Under the pieces are notes generated by a model that worked only from the letters and a program-made list of their open reading frames with translations, was not told the DNA's origin and made no database searches. Shown here piece by piece: positions 34,481 to 43,406 of a stretch of 64,000 bases of DNA. Where the stretch lies: the NCBI GenBank assembly GCA_018267275.1, contig JAFDYV010000003.1, positions 310,001 to 374,000 on the forward strand, written 5' to 3'. The translations under genes were made by a program, and so were the position numbers. The DNA comes from Bacteroidota bacterium (lineage in GTDB: Bacteria > Bacteroidota > Bacteroidia > Cytophagales > Cyclobacteriaceae). Position 1 is the stretch's first letter. Each line of letters starts with the position of its first letter.

Positions 34481-36718
34481 TTGACAACTTCCAAAAACAG
34501 AACTCCAACAGTTAAACGCGAAACTTTTCCGGTATTGGAAATGACATGCGCGGCCTGTGCCGTAAGCGTGGAGTCCATTCTTAAGAAAGCTACTGGTGTG
34601 AAAGATGCAGGTGTGAATTTCGCCAATCAATCTGCTTGGGTAGAGTATGATAGTTCCATTGCTCAACCCACTGACCTTCAAAATACCGTTCGCTCTATCG
34701 GTTATGATTTGGTGGTGAATGTGGAAGACCCGCAAGCTGTTCAGGAAGAAGCACAACGGAAGCACTATACGGAAATTAGGAACCGAACGCTGTGGTCATC
34801 TATCTTATCCGTGCCTGTGGTAGTTATCGGTATGTTTTTTATGAATATGCCCTATGGCAATTACATCTCCATGATGTTTACCGCACCGGTGGTTTTCTGG
34901 TTTGGCAGGAACTTTTACGTGAATGCATGGAAGCAGGCCAAGCACGGTAAGGCAAATATGGATACGCTGGTAGCACTTTCAACAGGTATCGCTTTTATCT
35001 TCAGCACATTCAATACTTTCTTTCCCGAATTCTGGCACCAACGAGGGTTACACGCGCACGTGTACTTCGAAGCAGCAGCCGTGGTGATAGCTTTTATATC
35101 GTTAGGGAAGTTGTTGGAAGAGCGGGCTAAATCCAGCACCTCATCTGCCATCAAAAAGCTGATGGGCTTGCAGCCCAAAACGGTGCGTATGATGGTTGAT
35201 GGAGTGGAACAGGAAATTCCAATTGCATCAGTAAAGGTTGGTAACGTTATCTTGGTAAAGCCCGGAGAGAAAATCCCCGTGGATGGCATAGTGAGAAATG
35301 GTACATCGTATGTAGATGAAAGTATGATTTCAGGGGAACCAGTTCCTGTAGAAAAAACAGCGGGTGAGAAAGTATTTGCGGGTACAGTAAACCAAAAAGG
35401 CAGCTTTCAGTTTGAAGCACTGAAGGTTGGAGGAGATACCATTTTGGCACAAATCATTAAGATGGTGCAGCAGGCGCAAGGCAGCAAAGCGCCTGTTCAA
35501 AAGTTGGTAGATAAAATCGCAGGTGTTTTCGTGCCTGTTGTAATTGGTATTGCCATCCTCACATTTACAGTATGGATGTTGTTTGGTGGTGATAACGCGT
35601 TTACTCATGCACTACTTACTTCAGTCACGGTGCTTGTGATTGCTTGTCCATGTGCGCTTGGACTTGCAACTCCAACCGCCATCATGGTAGGTGTTGGTAA
35701 AGGTGCTGAAAATAACATTTTGATTAAGGACGCAGAAAGTCTTGAACTGGCACATAAAGTAAATGCAGTGGTACTCGATAAAACCGGTACCATCACCGAA
35801 GGCAAGCCTGTAGTAACGAATCTGAGTTGGCAAGTAGAAAATACTTTGCCTGAAATGAAGAACATCCTTTATGCATTGGAATCAAAATCGGAGCATCCCT
35901 TAGCGGAGGCTGTTGTGAATGAGTTGAAGAAAGAATTCATCAACAACGTAGCGATGACTTATTTTGAAAGCCTTACAGGTCGTGGTGTTCGGGCCATCGT
36001 TGATCATACTGTGTACTTTGTTGGCAACAAAAAGCTGCTTCAAGAAAATCACATCAATTTAACAACTGCTACCGAACAACTGGCAACAAGTTGGCAGAGT
36101 GAAGCAAAAACAGTTGTCTTCTTCGCCAATGACAAAACAGTGCTGGCTGTTATCGCTATTGCGGATAAAATAAAAGCTACATCAAAAGCTGCTATTGCTG
36201 CGCTTCAAGACAAAGGCATTGAAGTGTATATGCTCACGGGCGATAATGAACAAACAGCTAAGGCGGTTGCATCGCAATTGAATTTAAAGCACTACCAGGC
36301 AGAGGTACTACCCAGCGGCAAGGCTTCGTTCGTGAAAGAACTGCAAGAGCAAGGCAAAGTAGTAGCCATGGTGGGCGATGGCATCAACGACTCCCATGCA
36401 TTGGCGCAAGCCGATGTTAGCGTGGCAATGGGTAAGGGTTCGGACATAGCGATGGACGTTGCTAAAATAACCTTAATTACTTCCGATCTTCAGCTGCTTT
36501 CAAAGGCATTTAACCTTTCCAGAAAAACGGTTAGAGGTATCAGACAGAACTTGTTCTGGGCGTTTATATATAATGTGATTGGCATTCCGTTGGCCGCAGG
36601 TGTACTCTATCCCGTAAATGGTTTTTTGCTCGACCCGATGATTGCCGGTGCAGCCATGGCGTTGAGTTCGGTGAGTGTTGTTGGGAATAGCTTAAGGCTT
36701 AGGGCCTCAAAAATATAG
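34481..36718 (+). CDS. copA: copper-translocating P1B-1 ATPase
   Basis: A 745-residue P-type ATPase that exports Cu(I) from the cytoplasm. One N-terminal HMA domain has MTCAAC (Cys23, Cys26). Membrane helices are followed by actuator SGEPVPV, the ion-path CPC in [17 protein letters not shown], phosphorylation Asp in [11 protein letters not shown], the nucleotide motif SEHPLAEA and the hinge [17 protein letters not shown]. The hinge has Ser after GDGIND, where Ala is usual. Late Cu-ligands in [18 protein letters not shown] (MxxSS) fit P1B-1. The start is TTG at 34481, since no ATG precedes the HMA motif. Confidence 0.92.
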   Translation: MTTSKNRTPTVKRETFPVLEMTCAACAVSVESILKKATGVKDAGVNFANQSAWVEYDSSIAQPTDLQNTVRSIGYDLVVNVEDPQAVQEEAQRKHYTEIRNRTLWSSILSVPVVVIGMFFMNMPYGNYISMMFTAPVVFWFGRNFYVNAWKQAKHGKANMDTLVALSTGIAFIFSTFNTFFPEFWHQRGLHAHVYFEAAAVVIAFISLGKLLEERAKSSTSSAIKKLMGLQPKTVRMMVDGVEQEIPIASVKVGNVILVKPGEKIPVDGIVRNGTSYVDESMISGEPVPVEKTAGEKVFAGTVNQKGSFQFEALKVGGDTILAQIIKMVQQAQGSKAPVQKLVDKIAGVFVPVVIGIAILTFTVWMLFGGDNAFTHALLTSVTVLVIACPCALGLATPTAIMVGVGKGAENNILIKDAESLELAHKVNAVVLDKTGTITEGKPVVTNLSWQVENTLPEMKNILYALESKSEHPLAEAVVNELKKEFINNVAMTYFESLTGRGVRAIVDHTVYFVGNKKLLQENHINLTTATEQLATSWQSEAKTVVFFANDKTVLAVIAIADKIKATSKAAIAALQDKGIEVYMLTGDNEQTAKAVASQLNLKHYQAEVLPSGKASFVKELQEQGKVVAMVGDGINDSHALAQADVSVAMGKGSDIAMDVAKITLITSDLQLLSKAFNLSRKTVRGIRQNLFWAFIYNVIGIPLAAGVLYPVNGFLLDPMIAGAAMALSSVSVVGNSLRLRASKI

Positions 36719-36823
36719 ACCAGAAATCATATAAAACTTTGTGCCTATTGTGTAATCATCTTCCCCGTGTAACCACATTAATTTGTATATCATTCCAGTA
36801 TAGAAACTTCAAACTAAAATTGT

Positions 36824-37030
36824 ATGGAAGCAGTAAAATTCAATACCAACATTAAGTGTGCTGGCTGTATCGCCAAAGTAACCCCTTTCTTAAACGAAGC
36901 TGTGGGCGAAGACAATTGGGAAGTGGACATCAACAATCCTTCAAAAGTGCTCACGGTTGTCAATGAGGTAAGCGAAGAGAAGATTGTTGAAGCGGTGAAG
37001 AAGGCCGGATACAAAGCAGAAAAAGCCTAG
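36824..37030 (+). CDS. CopZ-like heavy-metal chaperone (HMA domain)
   Basis: A 68-residue single HMA domain protein (VKFNTNIKCAGCIAKVTPFLNEAV; Cys in C-x2-C) with the ferredoxin-like pattern ending KIVEAVKKAGYKAE. It lacks the usual Met before the first Cys. It follows copA by 105 bp and probably carries Cu(I) to it. Confidence 0.85.
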   Translation: MEAVKFNTNIKCAGCIAKVTPFLNEAVGEDNWEVDINNPSKVLTVVNEVSEEKIVEAVKKAGYKAEKA

Positions 37031-37051
37031 GGTAATTTATGGGTGGTCATC

Positions 37052-37711
37052 TCATTCCACCCAAATCCTTTCCGCCACTTGATGCGTCAGCAGTATTTCT
37101 TTTTTTGACTTGTGCCTAAGGGTAACGGAACCATCGAACGGTTCTCTTTTCTTAAGAGTCACAGCATCTCCAATTTGCAATCCTTTTGCGTTCAAGTGGT
37201 CGAGGAATGATTTTTCGTCCTCAGCAACTGCTGCAATGGTAGCGGTTAATCCTTCTGCAAGGTCGCTGAGCGAAGTACGCTTTTGTGTGTGAATTTTTCC
37301 GTTGCTATCTGGGATAGGCTCTCCATGGGGGTCAAACTTGGGAAAGTTAAGCATCTCGTCCATGCGGCTATAAAAACGCTTGGAGTCAACATGCTCCAGT
37401 TGCTCGGCTATGTCATGCACCTCTTCCCAGCCCAGTTCCATTACTTTCACCAAGAACAACTCAGCCAACCGATGCCTTCTAATGATTGACAATGCCTCTT
37501 TTTTTCCCTTTTCCGTCAAGCGGATACCTTTATAAGGAGCATAAGCAACTACTTTCTTAGTGGCCAATCGTTTCATCATGCTGTTCACCGAAGGTTGTTT
37601 TATATTTAGCTTTTTAGCCAATTCCGAAACAAAAACCTCTCCCGTGGCCTGCGACAACGAATAAATGGATTTAATATAGTTTTCTTCCGTAAGTGAGTCC
37701 ATACCCTTCAA
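37052..37711 (-). CDS. DtxR/MntR family metal-dependent repressor
   Basis: A 219-residue regulator. The N-terminal winged helix (LTEENYIKSIYSLSQATGEVFVSELAKKLNIKQPSVNSMMKRLATKKVV) and dimerisation/metal domain (IIRRHRLAELFLVKVMELGWEEVHDIAEQLEHVDSKRF) are clear, with His/Glu/Asp ligands of the family. A FeoA-like SH3 domain follows (LNAKGLQIGDAVTLKKREPFDGSVTLRHKSKKEILLTHQVAERIWV). It is divergent from the DHOR operon. A palindrome lies in its promoter region and two similar ones lie before the TonB gene, so it probably senses Fe2+ or Mn2+ and represses both. Confidence 0.92.
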   Translation of the reverse strand: MKGMDSLTEENYIKSIYSLSQATGEVFVSELAKKLNIKQPSVNSMMKRLATKKVVAYAPYKGIRLTEKGKKEALSIIRRHRLAELFLVKVMELGWEEVHDIAEQLEHVDSKRFYSRMDEMLNFPKFDPHGEPIPDSNGKIHTQKRTSLSDLAEGLTATIAAVAEDEKSFLDHLNAKGLQIGDAVTLKKREPFDGSVTLRHKSKKEILLTHQVAERIWVE

Positions 37712-37757
37712 TTTTAGTTTAAAAATAGTGATTGTAAAGTATATTCATCAAATTAAT

Positions 37758-37787
37758 TTGTTAGAACAGTCTAACTTTTTAATTTTG
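37758..37787 (+). promoter_or_regulatory. promoter and DtxR-type operator of the DHOR operon
   Basis: TTG at 37758-37760, 19 bases, then TAATTTTG at 37780-37787 form a Bacteroidota-type promoter. The palindrome GTTAGAACAGTCTAAC (37760-37775) sits between the two boxes, where bound repressor would block initiation. The same half-sites (TTAGA/TCTAA) occur twice upstream of 41022. Confidence 0.7.
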
Positions 37788-37803
37788 GCAATCTTAAATT
37801 TGA

Positions 37804-39000
37804 ATGAAGAAGATTTGCCCCATACTATTAATCTCAATAGTGTCCTTGTTTTGCATGCTATCATGTGAAACATTTGAACCCGTTGCCGTTGATGACTCCG
37901 CACTATTAGATGGCCCCGTTGCTGACTTATCCGCAGCCGAACATATTCAATTCCTAAAAGGCGATGCTTCATTCAACAATCAAGTATTTAGCTCTTCCAA
38001 TGGCCTCGGACCGTTGTTTGTTTCCACGTCCTGCGGTAGCTGTCATCTGGGAGATGGCAAAGGTCACCCGTTTACAACACTAACGCGGTTTGGTCAAACC
38101 AATGAAACAGGGAATCAGTTTTTGAAGTTAGGCGGCCCCCAATTGCAGCATCGCTCCATTCCTGGGTTTACTCCCGAACAAATTCCAGCCGGTGCAACCT
38201 TCTCTAAATTCATGCCACCCGCCAACACGGGGCTGGGCTTTTTAGATGCCGTAAGCGACAGTGATATTTTATTATTCGCTGACCCTGATGATTTGAATGG
38301 CGATGGCATTAGCGGTGTGCCTAATTGGGTTGAGTTGAAAGCTTATGTAATGCCACGCGATGGAAGCGTTGCGCAAAACGGAAAGTACATCGGCAGGTTT
38401 GGCAAGAAGGCAGCTACCTACAATCTCTTGCAACAAACAGCACAAGCATACAACCAAGACATCGGTATCACTTCTACTTTTGAGCCAACCGATACTTATT
38501 CGGGAGTCGAAATTGACCCAGAGATTTCCAACCAAGAAATTCAAGACGTGGTTTTTTATTTAAAAACGCTTAAAGCCCCCATTCCGCGCCAAGCGGATAG
38601 CGATGTTCTTTCAGGTAAACAGTTATTCTTAAATGTTGGGTGTGGAGGCTGTCATCGCCCTGAAATGAAAACAGCAAGCACCACCATTCAATCATTGAGC
38701 AATAAAGTATTCTATCCATATACGGATTTATTGCTGCACGACATGGGCAGTGGTTTGGACGATGGTTACACAGAAGGTTCAGCAAAAACATCTGAATGGA
38801 GAACCCCGCCCTTGTGGGGCTTGGGGCTTTCTAAAAACTCGCAAGGCGGTGAGTATTTTCTATTGCATGACGGTCGTGCAAAAAGTATCGAAGAGGCCAT
38901 TAGCCTGCATGGTGGAGAAGGAACGAAAAGCAAGGAGTCATTTGAATTGTTATCAACAGAGGAAAGGAGAAAACTAATCAGCTTTCTCGAAAGTTTGTGA
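37804..39000 (+). CDS. di-heme oxidoreductase (DHOR family) lipoprotein
   Basis: A 398-residue c-type cytochrome of the DHOR (PF06537) family, related to di-heme peroxidases and often found in iron-uptake loci. Lipobox SLFCMLSC with acylated Cys21; two heme motifs, CGSCH (Cys77, Cys80, His81) and CGGCH (Cys280, Cys283, His284). A conserved Ca2+-like loop DPDDLNGDGISG lies at about 160-171. Heme would be attached in the periplasm. It starts the operon with the Rieske and porin genes (4-bp gap), under a DtxR-type operator. Confidence 0.9.
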   Translation: MKKICPILLISIVSLFCMLSCETFEPVAVDDSALLDGPVADLSAAEHIQFLKGDASFNNQVFSSSNGLGPLFVSTSCGSCHLGDGKGHPFTTLTRFGQTNETGNQFLKLGGPQLQHRSIPGFTPEQIPAGATFSKFMPPANTGLGFLDAVSDSDILLFADPDDLNGDGISGVPNWVELKAYVMPRDGSVAQNGKYIGRFGKKAATYNLLQQTAQAYNQDIGITSTFEPTDTYSGVEIDPEISNQEIQDVVFYLKTLKAPIPRQADSDVLSGKQLFLNVGCGGCHRPEMKTASTTIQSLSNKVFYPYTDLLLHDMGSGLDDGYTEGSAKTSEWRTPPLWGLGLSKNSQGGEYFLLHDGRAKSIEEAISLHGGEGTKSKESFELLSTEERRKLISFLESL

Positions 39001-39004
39001 TAGA

Positions 39005-39451
39005 ATGAACAGAAGGAAATTTTTACGGCAAGGTTGCATTTTTTGCGTAGGTGCTACCGCCCTACCAATGATGCTTGAAAGTTGCCAAGCTACATACTAC
39101 GTTGACGGAACCACCGCCCCCAATGGTCTGGAAGTGGCAACGGCAGAATTCACATTTGTGAAGAAAGGAAAAACAGAAATGCGCCAATACATAATCGTGC
39201 AGAACGACAAACTTGAATTCCCTATTTATCTCTACCGTATTTCAGAAAATGAATACAGTGCACTTTGGATGAAGTGTTCGCACCAAGGCGCAGAACTTCA
39301 AGCTGTGGGCGACCACTTGCAATGCCCCAGCCACGGAAGCGAATTCACCAATAAAGGAATCGTTAATCACGGGCCAGCCGAAAAAAATCTCCGCTCATTT
39401 CCTACTTCTATTTCGGGCGATAAAATAATGATTGACTTACGGCTATCATGA
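39005..39451 (+). CDS. Rieske [2Fe-2S] protein with Tat-like signal
   Basis: A 148-residue exported Rieske protein. The N-terminus RRKFLRQG with a hydrophobic tail fits a twin-arginine signal; a lipobox-like Cys27 follows (LESC). The cluster motifs are C91-x-H93 (CSHQGAELQ) and C107-x2-H110 (CPSHGSEF). It would pass electrons in the periplasm, with the DHOR cytochrome as the likely partner. It overlaps the porin gene by 4 bp (ATGA). Confidence 0.9.
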   Translation: MNRRKFLRQGCIFCVGATALPMMLESCQATYYVDGTTAPNGLEVATAEFTFVKKGKTEMRQYIIVQNDKLEFPIYLYRISENEYSALWMKCSHQGAELQAVGDHLQCPSHGSEFTNKGIVNHGPAEKNLRSFPTSISGDKIMIDLRLS

Positions 39452-40674
39452 AAAAATTCTTGACATCGGTATTCGTTGTAGCTATCAGTACACCGCTATG
39501 GTCGCAGGTTGATTCAACGTTGTTTAGGAGGGTGAACAAAGACACTTCAAAACTGCTGTTGAACATGGATGCCGTTTACAACCGTCCATTTCTTTCGGTG
39601 GGTAAAACACCCGTTGCCTTGGGCGGGTATGTGGAGGCCAACTGGCAGCACTTGGGCACCGATGGTTTGACAGAAGGCCATCAATTCCAAATGAAGCGGC
39701 TTACATTGTTTGTCGCTTCGAGCATATCGAGAAGGATAAAATTCTTGTCGGAGATTGAGTTTGAAGGTGGCACCAAAGAAATCAATATCGAATTTGCTTC
39801 CATTGATTTTGAATTTCACCCATTGCTAAACTTCAGAGGTGGCGTAGTGATGAACCCCATTGGAGCGTTCAATCAAAATCACGATGGCCCCAAGTGGGAA
39901 TTCATAGACCGCCCCACATCGGCCACACAAATGCTGCCCGCCACATGGAGTAACGTGGGCTTTGGTATTTATGGTAAAAAGTACCGCAAGAATTGGGCGT
40001 ATGCCTACGAACTTTATCTCACCAATGGCTTTGACGACCAAATCATTTCCAACGCACAAAACAAAACATATTTGCCAGCCACCAAACTGAACCGCGACCG
40101 CTTTGAGGAAAGTTTTAATGGCGAGCCGCTCATCACAGCCAAAATCGCTTTACGCAATAAGAAGGTGGGCGAACTGGGTGTTTCGTACATGGGCGGAGTG
40201 TATAACAAATTTCAAATGGACGGCTTTACATTGGACAAAAAAAGACGAGTGGACGTGTGGGCGCTGGATTTCAATACTGTATTATCATTTTCGAAAACAT
40301 ACCTTGTTGGCGAGTGGGCTTTTGTAAATGTGGATGTGCCTGATACCTACACGCAACAATATGGAAATAGACAATCAGGTGGATTCCTCGATGTTGTTCA
40401 ACCTGTTATCAAAAAAGACATTTTTGGTTTTCAAAAATCAGTGGTCAATGTTGTCTGCCGATTCGAGTATGTAGATTGGAATGTTGGCAAATTCAAAGAA
40501 ACCGATGGGAACATGAGTGAAGATTTTGTTTCCGTTGTGCCGGGAATTAGCTGGAGGCCAACTCCGCTTACAGTACTGAGGCTTAACTATCGGTACAATT
40601 GGACAACTGATATCCTTGGCAACCCACCATCAAAAACGGCTGGCTTTCAGTTTGGGTTTTCGAGTTACTTTTAA
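39448..40674 (+). CDS. outer-membrane porin-like beta-barrel protein
   Basis: A 408-residue protein with a signal peptide (MKKFLTSVFVVAISTPLWSQ) and regularly alternating beta-strands with aromatic girdles, ending in Phe (GFQFGFSSYF). It resembles the phosphate-selective porin O/P-like group in its strands (GGYVEANWQHLG; RGGVVMNPIGAFNQNHDGPKWEFIDRPTSAT). The substrate is unknown. Coupling to DHOR and Rieske genes under a metal-type operator suggests metal or small-ligand entry. Confidence 0.8.
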   Translation: MKKFLTSVFVVAISTPLWSQVDSTLFRRVNKDTSKLLLNMDAVYNRPFLSVGKTPVALGGYVEANWQHLGTDGLTEGHQFQMKRLTLFVASSISRRIKFLSEIEFEGGTKEINIEFASIDFEFHPLLNFRGGVVMNPIGAFNQNHDGPKWEFIDRPTSATQMLPATWSNVGFGIYGKKYRKNWAYAYELYLTNGFDDQIISNAQNKTYLPATKLNRDRFEESFNGEPLITAKIALRNKKVGELGVSYMGGVYNKFQMDGFTLDKKRRVDVWALDFNTVLSFSKTYLVGEWAFVNVDVPDTYTQQYGNRQSGGFLDVVQPVIKKDIFGFQKSVVNVVCRFEYVDWNVGKFKETDGNMSEDFVSVVPGISWRPTPLTVLRLNYRYNWTTDILGNPPSKTAGFQFGFSSYF

Positions 40675-40949
40675 GGACTTGATTTTGGACTTTTAACCCA
40701 AATAGCAATGGTTGCCAAGATGACGATGGCTCATAAACTTGAAAACCAGAATAGCTCCTATCAAAAATTTGAACTCTCAAATTGCAGTTATCTGTTACAT
40801 AGTGGAGCGCACCTGCAATTTTAGTAGCACAAATCAGCTCCGTCAGTTATACAGTGGCATATTTGGATTTGCCCAACCCAAAAGCGAACCCTCGATAAAA
40901 TCAAAAAACATCCTTTTTACCCGACCTAAGGCTTTGATTACTGCATTCT

Positions 40950-41002
40950 ATTTAGAATAATTCTAAATTATTTGTTTAGAATTATTCTAAATAGTAATTT
41001 TG
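40950..41002 (+). promoter_or_regulatory. TonB operon promoter with twin DtxR-type operators
   Basis: Two palindromes, ATTTAGAATAATTCTAAAT (40950-40968) and TTTAGAATTATTCTAAA (40975-40991), are 24 bp centre to centre. A promoter reads TTG at 40972-40974, 20 bases, TAATTTTG at 40995-41002; the second palindrome lies between the boxes. The half-sites match the operator at 37760-37775. Within the 347-bp gap (40675-41021) nothing else was seen. Confidence 0.75.
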
Positions 41003-41021
41003 TGGAAATTATTCAAATCAA

Positions 41022-43406
41022 ATGGCAAAATACCTTATCACCATCGCGGGCATCCTATTAAGCTTAAATTCTTTTGGGCAAACAGGAACAATAAAAGGAA
41101 AAATAAAAACGTCAGACGGTGTACCTGCTGAATATGTAAATATTGGAATAAAAGGAACGCCCCAGGGTGGAACTACCAACAATAAAGGCGAGTATGAAAT
41201 TAAAAAAGTAATTGTGGGAAACTACATATTGGTAGCTTCTTTCATTGGGCTTGAAACAAAGGAAATTAGTATTGAAGTAAAAGCTAACGAGACAACAATT
41301 GTCCCTGAAATACTTTTAAAAGAAAATGCTCAAACCTTACAGGAAGTGGTTGTTCAGACAGGTAAAAACTACACGAAAGAACCACTAACTGCAATTAACC
41401 GATTAGATATCAAAAACATTGAAAACCCTCAATCTGTGCAAGTAATCAATCAAGAATTAATAAAGGACAAACAAATTCAAACCGTAGGAGAGGCAATCAA
41501 GTTAATGGCAGGGGTAAATGCCTTTTCATCTTCTCAATATAGTGATTATGTAATGAGAGGTTTTAGAGGTGGTTCGGGCAACTTAGCGTATAATGGAGTT
41601 AGAGGAGATTTTTATCAGTTCGACCAAGCTGCATTAACCTATAACATTGAAAGCATTGAAGCAATTAAAGGACCTGCATCTGTCTTATTTAGTGCGGGCA
41701 ATCCAGGAGGAGTAATCAATCATGTAACAAAAAGGGCACTTGTTGCGCCAAGATATGAGATACTATACACCTTTGGAAGTTTCAACCAAAACAGAGTTAT
41801 GGCTGATGCAACAGGAGCAATCACAAAAAATAAGAAATTGCTTTACCGAATGATTGTCGGTTATGAAAACACAGGGCAATTAGATGAAAACCTGAAAATT
41901 AAAAATATTTTTGTCGCCCCACAATTACACTACGATTTCACCGAAAAAACAAGTTTAAATTATGAATTCAATTATGCAAATGACAATCGAACAATGGGCT
42001 TTAATAGAGGTACGCCAGCCCAATTCAATCCGACCACAAATGATTGGGCATTAGCTAAATTTCCCAATTATAAATCACTGATTGACCCAAACGGAACAGC
42101 CATTAGAAATACAATGTCTCATCAAGTTACATTTAAACATTCTTTTAACGATAATGTCAAATTTACCACATTATATAGGGGACTAACTTCAAAAACATTT
42201 CAAGCAGATTTATCTCCGGGCGCTTGGGGAATTGGTGCAACAAACGATTCAATACCACTTGAAAACAGATATTGGAATGAAGATTTATACAATCATCAAC
42301 TAAGTAGTTTTTTGAACATCAAGTTTACACAAGAAAAATTCATTAAAAATAACTTGGTAGTAGGAATTGATGCCAATGTGGGTGGTCGAACTGCTGAATA
42401 TGCAGCACTTGGTGAAAGAATAGTTTCAGTCTTAAAACCAGAATTTGGCTGGGGTTTTTATAACCAAAACAATGTAAATAATAACCTGGCCAGTGCTTCT
42501 TATCAATCGGGATGGAGTGAAAAAACAACGTTATTAGCAGGATATTTTCAAAACCAAATGAGCATCGGAAACCATGTCAAACTTTTATTGGGAGGAAGAT
42601 TTGAATCTCATAACTACCTTATCGACTATTTTGATTTGATAACCAAAGCTGAAACATCCCGAGACAGTTTAAGTGCTACACAATTTTTGCCAAGAGCTGG
42701 AATCGTATATAACCCTAATGAATCAACTGCAATTTACTATGGATATTCCCAAAGTTTTGTACCTCAATTTGGTTCTAATACAGGTTCAGGTGGTCCATTT
42801 CCACCTGAAAAAAGCAGACAACATGAAATAGGCGTTAAGAAAGAATGGTTGAATCAAAGTTTGATTACCACACTATCGTTTTATCATATTCAAAAATTTG
42901 ATGTATTAGCTCCAGACCCAACAGACACAAACGGAGTTAGGCTCAAACAAATTGCAAATGTTTATAGTAAAGGGGTGGAATTTACTGCACAAGGAAAAAT
43001 CACAAAAGGACTTGACGTTATTTTTAACTACAGTTACAATGAAGCAAGAACCCCTGGAGACGCAGGGTATGACGGCTTCCCTGCTGGTTGGTTCCCACAA
43101 GCTCCAAACACGAATGCTAATTTATGGGCAAAATATACATTAACGGATGGCAAACTGAAAAACTTAGGTTTTGGTGCAGGGTTCAATTATTTAAGCAAGA
43201 GAACGACTTACACTCCAGGATTTGAAATACCTGAATTTACTACTATTGACGCTGCCGTTAGCTACAAAATTAATAAGGGTTTGAATTTATCTTCAAATAT
43301 TTACAACATTACCAACACCAAATATTGGAACGGTGCCTATGGCCCAAGTAATTTATGGCCAGGAAATCCAATTAGTTTTAGGTTTAGTGTAGGATATGTT
43401 TTCTAA
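41022..43406 (+). CDS. TonB-dependent siderophore-type receptor
   Basis: A 794-residue outer-membrane receptor. Signal (about 1-20), an N-terminal CarboxypepD_reg-like domain (about 22-105; GTIKGKIKTSDGVPAEYVNIGIKGTPQGGTTNNKGEYEIKKV), a plug (about 115-225; SVQVINQELIKDKQIQTVGEAIKLMAGVNAF, YVMRGFRGGSG) and a 22-strand-type barrel ending FRFSVGYVF. The plug pattern and length fit siderophore receptors. The gene is visibly A+T-rich with AGA arginine codons, unlike its neighbours. It overlaps the PepSY gene by one base, so the two form one unit. Confidence 0.92.
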   Translation: MAKYLITIAGILLSLNSFGQTGTIKGKIKTSDGVPAEYVNIGIKGTPQGGTTNNKGEYEIKKVIVGNYILVASFIGLETKEISIEVKANETTIVPEILLKENAQTLQEVVVQTGKNYTKEPLTAINRLDIKNIENPQSVQVINQELIKDKQIQTVGEAIKLMAGVNAFSSSQYSDYVMRGFRGGSGNLAYNGVRGDFYQFDQAALTYNIESIEAIKGPASVLFSAGNPGGVINHVTKRALVAPRYEILYTFGSFNQNRVMADATGAITKNKKLLYRMIVGYENTGQLDENLKIKNIFVAPQLHYDFTEKTSLNYEFNYANDNRTMGFNRGTPAQFNPTTNDWALAKFPNYKSLIDPNGTAIRNTMSHQVTFKHSFNDNVKFTTLYRGLTSKTFQADLSPGAWGIGATNDSIPLENRYWNEDLYNHQLSSFLNIKFTQEKFIKNNLVVGIDANVGGRTAEYAALGERIVSVLKPEFGWGFYNQNNVNNNLASASYQSGWSEKTTLLAGYFQNQMSIGNHVKLLLGGRFESHNYLIDYFDLITKAETSRDSLSATQFLPRAGIVYNPNESTAIYYGYSQSFVPQFGSNTGSGGPFPPEKSRQHEIGVKKEWLNQSLITTLSFYHIQKFDVLAPDPTDTNGVRLKQIANVYSKGVEFTAQGKITKGLDVIFNYSYNEARTPGDAGYDGFPAGWFPQAPNTNANLWAKYTLTDGKLKNLGFGAGFNYLSKRTTYTPGFEIPEFTTIDAAVSYKINKGLNLSSNIYNITNTKYWNGAYGPSNLWPGNPISFRFSVGYVF

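Noticed and set aside
40739..40960. A 73-codon frame in the gap before the TonB gene
   Set aside because: It runs into the operator region and shows no motif; non-coding regulatory DNA explains the gap better.
40950..40991. The twin palindromes as ends of an insertion sequence
   Set aside because: They are only 24 bp apart with no transposase between, and lie exactly on a promoter.
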